Under the pieces are notes generated by a model. It ran no database searches. It was not told the origin of the DNA and saw only the letters and a program-made list of their open reading frames with translations. A stretch of 64,000 bases of DNA from Phocaeicola coprocola DSM 17136 (GTDB lineage Bacteria; Bacteroidota; Bacteroidia; Bacteroidales; Bacteroidaceae). A program made the translations under genes and the position numbers. Shown piece by piece: positions 1-9,316 of this stretch. The first letter of the stretch is position 1; every line of letters begins with the position of its first letter. The stretch is from NCBI RefSeq assembly GCF_000154845.1, contig NZ_DS981490.1, positions 1-64,000 on the forward strand, written 5' to 3'.

Positions 1-129
1 ATTATCTATTTGTGTAGTTTAAGCTCGGATTGAAGTCAGACAATAGGAAAAATAATTAACATGAATGCTGGAAAGATAATACGCTTCTAGCTACAATTTT
101 TGAATAAGATTATTGTGTAAATTTAGCCA

Positions 130-2451
130 ATGAGAACAACGGTTTTAGGTATAATAGGCAGTTTCATCATAATGCCTGTCTATGGTCAGCATTTTGTTAA
201 AGGAAAAATCATAGATTCAGAAAATGCAGTAATGCCGATGGTAAATGTGGCATTTCTGAATCAGTCAGACAGTACGCTTGTAACAGGTGCGGTATCAGAC
301 TCTTGCGGTATATATAGCACATCACTCGATGGTGGCTGCTATATTATCCGCTATTCCTATCTGGGCTATGAGACGCTGTATAAGAATATACTTGTTAATG
401 CGGACATTACCCTGCCGATAGCTCGGATGGAGTTCTCACAAACTGAACTCGAAGGAGTGGAGATTACAGCGTACAGGAAACCTTTCAAACTGAACCGGGA
501 TGGAATTACTGCTGATGTGCCGAACACTATCCTTGCCAAACAAACCACTCTGAATGATCTGCTTTGTAAGATACCAGGTATACAGCAGCGGGGTGAAGCC
601 ATTGAAGTGATAGGAAAAGGTACACCTACGTATTATATCAATGGCAGGGAGGTTACAGATCAAACGGAACTGAATAATCTGGCTATTGACCAGATTCAGT
701 CTGTCAGACTGATGACGAATCCTGACACACGTTATCATTCGGAGCAGCGTGCGGTAATTGAAATCAAGACCAAACGTCTGGGAGAAGGACTTGCCTTTAA
801 TGTCAGCGGTAATCTGTTGCAGGGCAATCATTTCAGCCAGAATTACCGGATGAATGGAAGCTACAACTATAAAGACTGGGATTTCTTTTTTTCTTACAAT
901 TATGATCGTGGAAAGAAGGATTCGGATCTTGATATTTATCAGCAGACTCAAAGTGATACTATCTGGAATCTTACTAATTTGAGTCAAAAGCAGATTTTTA
1001 ACGAAAGCCATGCTTATACGGGTGGTGTTTCTTATCATTTTTCACCAGAATCGGAGGTTGGATTGAAATATGAAGGCAAATACAGCGAAGGTAATACATT
1101 CTCAAATGAAACTCTTTCCATGATACCGGATAAGGGTGTTTCTACTTTTATTAAGAATCTCAGTGATGTGTCCGACAAGTCCGTCAGCAACCATTTTAAT
1201 CTGTATTATATAAACGACTGGAAGAATGGCTGGAAAATGAACGTATTCGGTGATTATCTTCACAAGACTGATCGTAGCCGGGGGAATATTCGTGAATGGG
1301 AAAGCGACGATGCAGAAACGTCTATGGACTATCACCGTAAAGCAGACTGGGATTTGTTTGCTGCCAAATTCAGCTTGTCGTATGAAACCGAGAAAGCGGG
1401 AACTTTCAGCTTGGGATATGATTTTAGTCATACAAGCGGAACAGACTATATAGAATATATCCGTGCGTTGAATAATGGCCGTACTCGTAATACAGAGCTG
1501 AAGAATTCTCTCTACCTGTCATACGATTATGCATGGAATAATCTGTCGCTGGGAGCAGGCTTGCGTTACGAACACATACGAAGTGATCTGAGAGAAACCA
1601 ATGATAGCAAAAGTCAGAACCAGACATATCACAATTTTCTGCCTTCTGTTTCGTTAAGTTATAATACGGAGAGTCTGCAACAGTCTCTTACTTACTCCAT
1701 TCATACGGAGCGTCCTCCTTTTGGTGTAATGAATGATAATGCCGTGTATACAGACCGGTTTACCTATCAGAAAGGAAATCTTTACCTGAAACAGGCTCTG
1801 ACTCATGACTTGAACTATATGCTGTTTTATAAGTTCCTGTTCTTTAACCTGAATTATACCTGTACGCACAATCCGCTGGTAACAGCATTTTACAGTATGC
1901 CGGGAAATTCGGCGGTTACGGTCAGCTACATGGATAATTTTGATAAACTGCATAATCTGACGGGTATGATAAACCTGCAATATCCGGTGAAGTGGTGGAT
2001 ACCTTCACTCACGCTTACCTGTATGAAAACATTCTTCAATTATCCTGGACCGGATGGAAGTATGCTGAAATCAGGTCGTCCTTTGATGATACTGAATTTC
2101 AACAATAGCTTCACTCTTCCTTCCGGATTCTTGTTATCTGCCGATTTTAATTATGGTTCCAGAGGTTATTATCAGCTGTACGAATCGAAGAGTTACACGT
2201 CTCTGAATCTGAGTCTGAAAAAATCATTTCTGGATGACAGGCTTCAGCTTTCGCTCGATGGGTATGACCTTTTCAATAAGAACAAAATACGCAGTGCAGC
2301 CCGTTTGAATGATATTATCATGAACAGTATCGGAAAGGAAGACACGCGGAAGGTTGGCTTTACTGTTACATACCGCTTCCGGAAAGAACGTACAATGAAT
2401 AACCGCAGTGCGGCTGAAAATGAAATGTCACGATTGAACATGAGTGAATAA
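130..2451 (+). CDS. TonB-dependent-receptor-like outer membrane beta-barrel protein
   Basis: A 773-residue exported protein. Residues 1-20 form a signal peptide ending in VYGQ. Residues of about 22-105 look like a carboxypeptidase-regulatory (CarboxypepD_reg) beta-sandwich. Residues of about 130-215 resemble a TonB-receptor plug (LLCKIPGIQ, then YYINGREV). The rest is rich in alternating aromatic strands typical of the outer-membrane barrel family seen in Bacteroidota (OMP_b-brl_3 type). The family lacks a clear TonB box here, so its substrate and energy coupling cannot be read. It overlaps or abuts the next gene and probably heads the envelope cluster to 6202. The fold call is good; the cargo is unknown. 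Confidence 0.85.
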   Translation: MRTTVLGIIGSFIIMPVYGQHFVKGKIIDSENAVMPMVNVAFLNQSDSTLVTGAVSDSCGIYSTSLDGGCYIIRYSYLGYETLYKNILVNADITLPIARMEFSQTELEGVEITAYRKPFKLNRDGITADVPNTILAKQTTLNDLLCKIPGIQQRGEAIEVIGKGTPTYYINGREVTDQTELNNLAIDQIQSVRLMTNPDTRYHSEQRAVIEIKTKRLGEGLAFNVSGNLLQGNHFSQNYRMNGSYNYKDWDFFFSYNYDRGKKDSDLDIYQQTQSDTIWNLTNLSQKQIFNESHAYTGGVSYHFSPESEVGLKYEGKYSEGNTFSNETLSMIPDKGVSTFIKNLSDVSDKSVSNHFNLYYINDWKNGWKMNVFGDYLHKTDRSRGNIREWESDDAETSMDYHRKADWDLFAAKFSLSYETEKAGTFSLGYDFSHTSGTDYIEYIRALNNGRTRNTELKNSLYLSYDYAWNNLSLGAGLRYEHIRSDLRETNDSKSQNQTYHNFLPSVSLSYNTESLQQSLTYSIHTERPPFGVMNDNAVYTDRFTYQKGNLYLKQALTHDLNYMLFYKFLFFNLNYTCTHNPLVTAFYSMPGNSAVTVSYMDNFDKLHNLTGMINLQYPVKWWIPSLTLTCMKTFFNYPGPDGSMLKSGRPLMILNFNNSFTLPSGFLLSADFNYGSRGYYQLYESKSYTSLNLSLKKSFLDDRLQLSLDGYDLFNKNKIRSAARLNDIIMNSIGKEDTRKVGFTVTYRFRKERTMNNRSAAENEMSRLNMSE

Positions 2452-2461
2452 AAAACGCAGA

Positions 2462-2989
2462 ATGAACTGCATCCGGCGATATATGGTATTAAAATTCCTT
2501 TTGCTGATAGTAATTCCTGTTATGGGGCAGCAGAAGGAAGATAAGGAAATTAAGCTGAATGAAGAAGCTGTAAAACTCATTCAGTTTGATTTCCTTCCGG
2601 GCGGCATGGATTATAATAAACCTCAGGAAGCTCCGCTTGAAAAGAAATGGATGGAGTTTAAGAATCCTTTTGACGAAGGAATACCTCGAAGTCTGACGGA
2701 TACTTTTATGGTAAAGAAGCCGAAGAAATATATCCGTATGTGTCCTTATTCTATTTGGACTAAACGAGGAGAAGATCCTGTTTATGATGTGACAATGGAA
2801 GGTCGTCCTCCTGAACTCATCATGAAAGAAGGACCAGATTTCAGTAAAAGGCTTCAGACAGACTACGGACGCACTCTTAAACCATCAGCGGGTAGAACGT
2901 ATGATATGCTGAATAATTCAACTACCATTGAAGTGGGAAAAATTTTCAAGAAATATATTAAACCTATTTTCAAAAAGGATAAAAAGTAG
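2462..2989 (+). CDS. Small exported protein of unknown function (possibly DUF4858)
   Basis: Reading from the ATG at 2462 gives about 175 residues. An in-frame GTG at 2444 would extend it by six residues and overlap the upstream stop. The N-terminus is basic, then hydrophobic (LKFLLLIVIPVMGQQ), consistent with a signal peptide cut near MGQ. The mature part is short, charged and has no motif I recognise. It ends in a strongly basic tail (IFKKYIKPIFKKDKK). It resembles a Bacteroidales family I remember as DUF4858, but this is recollection, not a search. Its tight coupling to the upstream barrel suggests an envelope role. Confidence 0.6.
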   Translation: MNCIRRYMVLKFLLLIVIPVMGQQKEDKEIKLNEEAVKLIQFDFLPGGMDYNKPQEAPLEKKWMEFKNPFDEGIPRSLTDTFMVKKPKKYIRMCPYSIWTKRGEDPVYDVTMEGRPPELIMKEGPDFSKRLQTDYGRTLKPSAGRTYDMLNNSTTIEVGKIFKKYIKPIFKKDKK

Positions 2990-3110
2990 AGCCTCAAATA
3001 ATGGGATATGTATTCTAATGAGTTTTGAGATAAATGTCAGTCTATTTGATATATTGCTTTTCGGGTGTTAAAATAGATTAAGATCTGGCTGTTATATGAA
3101 TTATTTCATC

Positions 3111-3118
3111 TATATTTG
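3111..3118 (+). promoter_or_regulatory. Bacteroidota -7 promoter element upstream of 3136
   Basis: TATATTTG matches TAnnTTTG and lies 18 nt before the ATG at 3136, so a short leader is expected. I do not see a good TTTG at -33, so the call rests on the -7 element alone. It suggests 3136-6202 can be transcribed separately from the barrel gene. Confidence 0.5.
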
Positions 3119-3135
3119 AATCCATAACTCAAACT

Positions 3136-3963
3136 ATGAAGAATATGAAGTGGAGAAACATCATGCTATTATCACTTCTTTGTTTGTCTTGTGCAGGACT
3201 TTATGCTCAGGAAAACATGAAAGTAAATAGTATTAAGCAAGAAAAAGACAGTCTGAAAATATTGTCTGAGGGTGCCGTCGTTTTTCCACAACCGGGTGGA
3301 TATGCTGCCGATTTCAAGGAAAACACACTGAGTAATCCGGTAAATGAGATACCGGACGGACAGAAAATAGAGATTAAATTGCGCAAGCCTTTCTATATAC
3401 CTCCTTATTATACAAATCCTTCTCCCAGATTTTATGGAGATTATGCGACGGGTGGACAAATCCTTCCTAATTTTTATGGCAGTGGTATGCAGGAAACATT
3501 GCCTGGTCTGGGAAGAGTAAATCAGGCCTCGTTCTTTTATCGTTATGACCTGAATGATTATTTTTCTATTCAGGCGGGAGTGGATGCGGTAAAGTATAAT
3601 TTCCCGAAGAGTGTAGGACAGTCTTTGGGAGTTTCCGGTATCGTAACATACCGTCCTGCTGACAGACTCCATATAAATGTTTTCGGCTCATATTCTCCGG
3701 ATAACCGTTATGGTTTTAACAGGAGCGCATTCGGAGCTACTATGGGCTATGATTTTACCGACCGGTTTGGTATGGAGGTAGGAGCACAGAGATATTACGA
3801 TCCCCAACGGGGATGGCAGACTGTTCCGATTGTTACACCTTACTATAAATTCAATAAATTCGATTTAGGCATCGATGTTGGTGGAATTCTCTATGAAGTA
3901 TTAAGAAGTGTCATGATTGACAAGCGGGGCGGATCACCGGTTATCATGCCTCCCGGGAGATAA
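3136..3963 (+). CDS. Exported protein, probable small outer membrane barrel
   Basis: A 275-residue protein with a signal peptide (LLSLLCLSCAGLYAQ, cut after AQ). The first third of the mature chain is proline-rich (PFYIPPYY, PSPRFYGD). From residue of about 130 it has alternating aromatic/polar strands (FFYRYDL, YFSIQAGVDA, LHINVFGSYS) like a small outer membrane barrel or surface domain. No catalytic motif is seen. Its neighbours are a lipoprotein and a PagL-like enzyme, so an envelope function is inferred. I do not recognise the family. Confidence 0.55.
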   Translation: MKNMKWRNIMLLSLLCLSCAGLYAQENMKVNSIKQEKDSLKILSEGAVVFPQPGGYAADFKENTLSNPVNEIPDGQKIEIKLRKPFYIPPYYTNPSPRFYGDYATGGQILPNFYGSGMQETLPGLGRVNQASFFYRYDLNDYFSIQAGVDAVKYNFPKSVGQSLGVSGIVTYRPADRLHINVFGSYSPDNRYGFNRSAFGATMGYDFTDRFGMEVGAQRYYDPQRGWQTVPIVTPYYKFNKFDLGIDVGGILYEVLRSVMIDKRGGSPVIMPPGR

Positions 3964-4011
3964 GTTTGCAGGCTGTATGTAAGGTTGGAAATATTCATGT
4001 AGAGATAAAAA

Positions 4012-4977
4012 ATGAAAAATATACAGAAAATATTGTGGTTGGGCTTATTGGTATCTGCCGTCGGATGCAATAGCGGAGTCTTTATAGACGATTATTTGCC
4101 TGAAGTTCCGGTGGTGCAGTTGTCGGAAACAGATTCTGTTGCCAGAATAAATTTTAAGTCGGATAACTGGGATATCCTGAATATATATGGAGCCTCTGAA
4201 AATGTGTGGGGAGTAGTTTGTGACCTTGAGGGAAAACCTGATGGAAGAAACCTGCCTTTGGGGAATGGAGCCAATGCCGTTATAAAGTTGGGTTATGAAT
4301 ATTGCAACTTCAGGGTAGAGAAGAGGAATGGCAGAGAACTTTGTATTTATGCGGGAGAAAACATGAACAGGTCGGCTCTTGACGTTGAAATAATTGTCGG
4401 CAATGAATATGAGATGAAATCTATTCCAGTGTCGTTGACCCAAACCTCAAAATACGAAGTAGACAGTATTGTATATGATTGGAAAAGCTTGTTATATTCT
4501 GACAATACGCTGGAACCTGACTATTCGCTGGTAGTGAATAACAGCAAATCCGATCAGCCGACAAGCTGGCACTTCACTCCGTTGGAAACATCTTTTTCGC
4601 GTGAAGTTTCTTTTAGAAATAAAGATGGAGTAAATGAAGAGGAACTGTATAAACGCTTTTTGGGTACTCCTTTGCCATTGGTAGTCATACCCGATTTCGT
4701 AGATAAACAACCGGTTCTGGGAAGTACAAAGGCAGAGGTCGGAGTCAATTCTCAGGAAATTAAAACTTCCATCGAATCCGATCTGGCAGGTAAGGAATAT
4801 GTCATTCCTCCCGGTGAAAAATGGAAAATTTCAGTCTATTATATGATTGAGCAATATTGGATAGATTATAAACTGTACATTTCCATTCCTTCTACAGGAA
4901 GAAAGCGGACTTTTGAAGGGAAACTTTATAGTAAGGGGCTGTACGACTTTTGTATAATTCCTGAAAAAATAGAATGA
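4012..4977 (+). CDS. Hypothetical lipoprotein
   Basis: A 321-residue protein with a type II signal peptide: a hydrophobic stretch followed by SAVGC, placing the lipidated cysteine at residue 19. The residues after it (NSGVFIDDYLPEVP) contain two aspartates, compatible with either retention or export signals in this phylum. The mature part seems to be beta-rich, with two segments resembling Bacteroidales Ig-like lipoprotein modules, but no family is recognised with certainty. Its stop is one base before the next start, so it is almost certainly co-translated with the PagL-like gene. Confidence 0.6.
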   Translation: MKNIQKILWLGLLVSAVGCNSGVFIDDYLPEVPVVQLSETDSVARINFKSDNWDILNIYGASENVWGVVCDLEGKPDGRNLPLGNGANAVIKLGYEYCNFRVEKRNGRELCIYAGENMNRSALDVEIIVGNEYEMKSIPVSLTQTSKYEVDSIVYDWKSLLYSDNTLEPDYSLVVNNSKSDQPTSWHFTPLETSFSREVSFRNKDGVNEEELYKRFLGTPLPLVVIPDFVDKQPVLGSTKAEVGVNSQEIKTSIESDLAGKEYVIPPGEKWKISVYYMIEQYWIDYKLYISIPSTGRKRTFEGKLYSKGLYDFCIIPEKIE

Positions 4978-4978
4978 G

Positions 4979-6202
4979 ATGAGTGGAAAAACTAGCAGAC
5001 TTATACTTCTGTGTCTGTTTCTGTGCCTGTCTGTTTGTGCGGTGGCAGGCGAAAAAGACAGTACAGACAGAAAGATGATTCATATGGTAGGAGTTGATTT
5101 TCGTCCTGCCTATACATTTCCTACAAACGGATTCTTTAAAGGCGTGAATGCAGCTCAGACTCCGGTCAGAAAGACCTTTTCCGGACATGTGAAGTATGGA
5201 TTCAAGTTTTCGCCCGACACTTATTGGGGGAAAATATACCCGCATGCCATACAGGGAATCGGAGTGGGGTATAATACTTTCTTCAATTCTAAAGAAATAG
5301 GAAATCCTCTGGCTGTTTATGCATTCCAGACTTCCCGGATAATGAGTATAACCCCTCGTTTGTCTTTCGACTATGAGTGGAATTTTGGAGCGTCTTTCGG
5401 ATGGAAGAAATATGATGAGGAAACGAATCCTATGAACAATGTAGTTGGTTCGAAAATAAATGCGTATATCAACTTTGGTCTGCTGCTTAACTGGCAGATT
5501 GATGCCCGTACGAATCTGCGGGCAGGAGTAGGTGTGACACATTACTCAAACGGCAATACGGGATATCCCAATTCCGGAGTCAATACGATAGGCGGAAGTA
5601 TCGGATTGATACGTTATTTCGGCAGTAAGGAGAAACTTGAGTTGCATGACAAGGCTTATACTTCCTGCCGGAACAGGAAAACGTTTGATCCGTATATAAG
5701 TTATGACCTTATTGTGTACGGTGCGCTAAAGAAAAAGGGAGTATTCCCTACAGAAAGTTCTGCGGTGCTTGTTCCCGGTTCTTTTGCTGTTGGCGGATTG
5801 AATTTTAATCCGATGTATAATTTCAGTCATTACTTTCGTGCCGGTCTGTCGCTGGATGCGCAGTACGATGAGAGTGCTAACATAGCCGACCACATTGCCA
5901 ATACGATAAGTGGTCCTGATGCAGAGAATATTCGCTTTCATCGTCCTCCTTTCAAAGAACAGTTTGCAGTGGGCGTTTCCCTCCGTGCTGAGATTGTAAT
6001 GCCTGTCTTTTCCATTAATTTAGGTGTAGGGCGGAACGTCGTCTGCAAAGGAGCAGATACGGATTCGTTTTATCAGGTAGTAGCCTTGAAAACGGATATT
6101 ACCAGAAATCTGTTTCTGCACGTAGGATACCAACTCTATAAATTTAAAGATCCTAATAACCTGATGCTGGGACTGGGGTTCAGATTTAATGCGAAAAGAT
6201 AA
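4979..6202 (+). CDS. PagL-like acyloxyacyl hydrolase (lipid A deacylase family)
   Basis: A 407-residue protein with a signal peptide (ILLCLFLCLSVCAVAG). Residues 188-191 are H-Y-S-N, followed by G, which matches the His-x-Ser-Asn catalytic motif of PagL lipid A 3-O-deacylases. Around it are barrel strands (INFGLLLNWQ, GGSIGLIRYFG). The chain is about twice as long as classical PagL, and the C-terminal half (from about 230) adds a second set of barrel-like strands. The family removes an ester-linked acyl chain from lipid A in the outer membrane. The exact substrate here is inferred. It starts one base after the lipoprotein stop. Confidence 0.7.
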   Translation: MSGKTSRLILLCLFLCLSVCAVAGEKDSTDRKMIHMVGVDFRPAYTFPTNGFFKGVNAAQTPVRKTFSGHVKYGFKFSPDTYWGKIYPHAIQGIGVGYNTFFNSKEIGNPLAVYAFQTSRIMSITPRLSFDYEWNFGASFGWKKYDEETNPMNNVVGSKINAYINFGLLLNWQIDARTNLRAGVGVTHYSNGNTGYPNSGVNTIGGSIGLIRYFGSKEKLELHDKAYTSCRNRKTFDPYISYDLIVYGALKKKGVFPTESSAVLVPGSFAVGGLNFNPMYNFSHYFRAGLSLDAQYDESANIADHIANTISGPDAENIRFHRPPFKEQFAVGVSLRAEIVMPVFSINLGVGRNVVCKGADTDSFYQVVALKTDITRNLFLHVGYQLYKFKDPNNLMLGLGFRFNAKR

Positions 6203-6260
6203 TCGACTTAGATATAATTGCTACTGATTTAAATCTCTGTTATACTATGAAAAAACTGTT

Positions 6261-7802
6261 TTGCCGATAGGTGCTTTGGCTTTGTATTCATCGGCTGTTG
6301 CACAGCAGCAGTCCGGTCGTCCGAATGTACTGCTTATTTATGCTGACGATATAGGTTATGGTGACTTGAGCTGTAACGGTACTTCAGCAGTGCGTACACC
6401 CAATGTTGAAAAACTGGCCTCTGAGGGAATCCGTTTTACAAATGCCCATTGTGCTGCGGCTACAAGTACTCCTTCGCGCTATGCCATGCTTACGGGAGAA
6501 TATGCCTGGCGTAGAAAGGGAACCGGAATTGCAGCCGGCAATGCTGCCATGATCATTACTCCCGACCGTTATACCATGGCCGACATGTTTAAGGAAGCCG
6601 GCTACCAGACTGGAGTGGTAGGAAAATGGCATCTCGGGCTGGGAAATGAAACAGGAAAGCAAGATTGGAATGGAGTGGTAAAACCTAATCCAGCTGATAT
6701 CGGTTTCGATTATTCTTATATTATGGCTGCTACGGCAGACCGTACTCCTTGTATCTTTATGGAAAATGGTAGAGGGGTAGGGCTCGATCCTGATGATCCT
6801 GTATATGTAAGCTATACCGAGAATTTCCCCGGTGAACCTACAGGAAAAGATAATCCGGAGCTTTTACGTATGCATCCGTCACACGGACACGATCAGTCTA
6901 TCGTGAATGGTATTTCTCGTATCGGATACATGAAAGGTGGAAAGAGTGCTTTATGGCGAGATGAAGACATAGCTGATAGCATAACAACTCATGCTATCCG
7001 GTTTATAGAAAACAGCCAGAAGTCGGGAGAGCCTTTCTTCCTCTATCTGGCAACCAATGATATTCATGTACCTCGTGTACCTCATGAACGTTTTGCCGGA
7101 AAGAGTGGATTAGGACCTCGTGGAGATGCTTTGTTGTCTTTCGACTGGACTGTAGGACAGGTGATGGAAACATTGAAAAAACTGAATCTGGATGATAATA
7201 CTATTATAATTCTGTCCAGTGACAACGGTGCTGTTATTGATGACGGATATAAAGATCAGGCAGTAGAGCTGCTGGGAAATCATAAGGCTACCGGGGTATA
7301 CAGAGGTGGTAAGTATAGCAGTTATGAGGGAGGTACAAGAGTACCTTGCGTTATTCGCTGGAAGGGAAAGATTCCTGCTGGAGTATCAGACAATCTGGTA
7401 AGTCAGATCGACTGGCTTGCATCGTTTGCTTCGATGTGTGGAGTAAATTTACCGGAAGGTAGTGCGCCCGATAGTGAAAATCATCTGGATTCATGGCTTA
7501 AGGCTGATGTGAAAGGCCGCTCTTGGGCTGTGGAACAGAACTTGCATAACAATTTATCGATAACGGATGGTGTGTGGAAGTATATTCCTGCGGCAAACGG
7601 TCCTGCTGTCAATAAGCAGACCAATACAGAATTGGGGAATAATCCAAAGGCTGATCAGCTATATAATTTGTTATCCGATCCGGGAGAGCATTCTAATGTA
7701 GCAGAAGAAAATAAGGAGCTTGTTCAGAAAATGCGTGATGAGCTTATACGCATTGTAGAAAGCGGGTTGCATATTCAGCCGGGGTATTTCATTTCTAAAT
7801 AA
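6261..7802 (+). CDS. Serine-type sulfatase with a frameshifted signal-peptide start
   Basis: An arylsulfatase-family enzyme of about 513 residues. It has the metal site LLIYADDIGYGDL and the activation motif STPSR (Ser 69 from the TTG at 6261), so the formylglycine would come from serine through an anaerobic sulfatase maturase, which is not in this window. Further family signatures are GKWHLGLG and SSDNGA. No in-frame ATG exists. An ATG at 6247 reads MKKLFCR and hits a stop; one extra T in the run 6259-6262 would join it to the rest as MKKLFLPIGALALYSSAVAQ, a perfect signal peptide. The copy may therefore be unexported, phase-variable or affected by a sequencing error. No polysaccharide-utilisation partners lie next to it. 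Confidence 0.8.
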   Translation: MPIGALALYSSAVAQQQSGRPNVLLIYADDIGYGDLSCNGTSAVRTPNVEKLASEGIRFTNAHCAAATSTPSRYAMLTGEYAWRRKGTGIAAGNAAMIITPDRYTMADMFKEAGYQTGVVGKWHLGLGNETGKQDWNGVVKPNPADIGFDYSYIMAATADRTPCIFMENGRGVGLDPDDPVYVSYTENFPGEPTGKDNPELLRMHPSHGHDQSIVNGISRIGYMKGGKSALWRDEDIADSITTHAIRFIENSQKSGEPFFLYLATNDIHVPRVPHERFAGKSGLGPRGDALLSFDWTVGQVMETLKKLNLDDNTIIILSSDNGAVIDDGYKDQAVELLGNHKATGVYRGGKYSSYEGGTRVPCVIRWKGKIPAGVSDNLVSQIDWLASFASMCGVNLPEGSAPDSENHLDSWLKADVKGRSWAVEQNLHNNLSITDGVWKYIPAANGPAVNKQTNTELGNNPKADQLYNLLSDPGEHSNVAEENKELVQKMRDELIRIVESGLHIQPGYFISK

Positions 7803-7861
7803 GTAAGTTCTCTTGTTTCCTACATTTCAGGTGAGGAGAGGAATGGGGATGTATTAAGAAG

Positions 7862-7902
7862 ACTCCCGAAAGGTTACTGGTTTGGAGTAACTTTTCGGGA
7901 GT
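7862..7902 (+). terminator. Rho-independent-type hairpin after the sulfatase
   Basis: Arms 7862-7878 and 7886-7902 pair over 17 bp with one G-U and a 7-nt loop. The U-tract is weak (GTTTATG). It ends the sulfatase transcript and may also serve the minus-strand helicase. Confidence 0.7.
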
Positions 7903-8049
7903 TTATGATTATGGAGGAAATATACTTTGTTTCTTGAAAATAGATTTGTCGGTCGTTGTGTCAGGCAAAGTAAAAACTTAGAAAACGTCTGTTATCAATG
8001 TTGTATAAAGTGAATATTTTGTATAAGAATATGGTTCTTATAATTGGAT

Positions 8050-9295
8050 TCATACTTTTTCAGACTTATTTCTCGGACGTTTTTTGTAAGTGCGCCTTTT
8101 CCCTTTATCTTTTCCGGAAGGATTTTTCTTGCGTGCTTCCCGTGGTGCATATTCCGGAGCTTCTCCCAGTTCGTAAGGAACAGGAATCTTATAGATATCT
8201 TTTTCCAGGAAGTTCTCTATCTGCTTGAATTTGGACTGTTCTGTTTCACTGACAAAAGTAATGGCGCATCCGTCGTTATTGGCGCGTGCTGTACGTCCGA
8301 TACGGTGTACATAATCTTCGCTATCAATTAGGAACATCGTAATTAATAACCAGTCGGATATCATCTATATCGATACCGCGCGCTACAATGTCGGTTGCTA
8401 CCAGCATACTGATACGTCCGTTGCGGAATTCATGCATAATGGCGTCTCGCTGATTCTGTTCCAGATCGGAATGCATTTCTCCTACGTTCAGATTCATGCG
8501 CTTCAGTGACTTGGCAACTTCCTTAACTTTCAGCTTGGAGGAAGCAAATATAATTACGCGTTCTGGCTTTTGCTGGCTGAAAAGGCTTTCTATTATACCC
8601 AGCTTTTGGGCTTCATAGCAAATATAGGCTGCTTGAATAATTTTTTCTGCTGGTTTTGATACGGCCAGCTTGACTTCTACTGGATTTTGCAGGATGGTTT
8701 TGGCCAGTTGCTGTATTTTAGCCGGCATGGTAGCCGAAAACATGATGGTCTGCCGTTTCTTGGGCAGATATTTTACTATCTGCATAATATCATCGGCAAA
8801 TCCCATATCGAGCATACGGTCGGCTTCGTCGAGTATGAAGAACGAAACTTTCGACAGGTCTACATAGCCTAAGCTCAGGTGACTGATCAGGCGGCCTGGT
8901 GTAGCGATCACTACGTCTGCTCCAAGTGTGAGCCCTTTTTTCTCCTGCTCGAAGCGGATTCCATCGTTTCCACCATAGATAGCAACACTCGATACAGGCA
9001 TGAAGTAGGAGAAGCCTTCCATCTGCTGGTCTATTTGCTGCGCCAGCTCACGGGTGGGTGACATGATTATGCAGTTGATTGCATCGGCAGGATATCCTCC
9101 TTTACTCAGTTCGTTTATAACCGGCAACAGGTAGGCTGCCGTTTTTCCTGTTCCGGTTTGTGCTACACCTATAAGGTCTTTTCCTTCCAGGATAACCGGA
9201 ATGGTGTGTTCCTGAACGGGAGTGCACTCCCGGAAATTCATGGCATCGAGTGCTTGTAGTACACTGTCTTCTAAGTTCAGTTCTGAAAACTTCAT
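8050..9295 (-). pseudogene. DEAD-box RNA helicase split by a one-base insertion
   Basis: The first open part (9295 to 8324) carries the RecA1 domain and most of RecA2: GTGKT (motif I), PTREL (Ia), DEAD (II), SAT (III) and ATDIVARGID (V). It then stops at NYDVPN. The next frame (to 8050) continues directly with DSEDYVHRIGRTAR (motif VI) and a basic tail (KRRTYKKRPRNK). Removing one A from 8326-8327 on the + strand restores a continuous RhlE-like helicase of about 414 residues. Without motif VI the first part should not be an active helicase. It lies 21 nt after serB and is probably co-transcribed with it. It is either a true pseudogene or an assembly error. Confidence 0.8.
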
Positions 9296-9316
9296 ATATA
9301 TTGTTTCTTCAAAAAA

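Noticed and set aside
436-1038. 200-residue open frame antisense to the barrel gene
   Set aside because: No signal peptide, promoter or motif; composition reflects the barrel gene.
8320-8335. Programmed frameshift in the helicase
   Set aside because: There is no slippery heptamer or downstream stem-loop next to the insertion; a plain indel is simpler.
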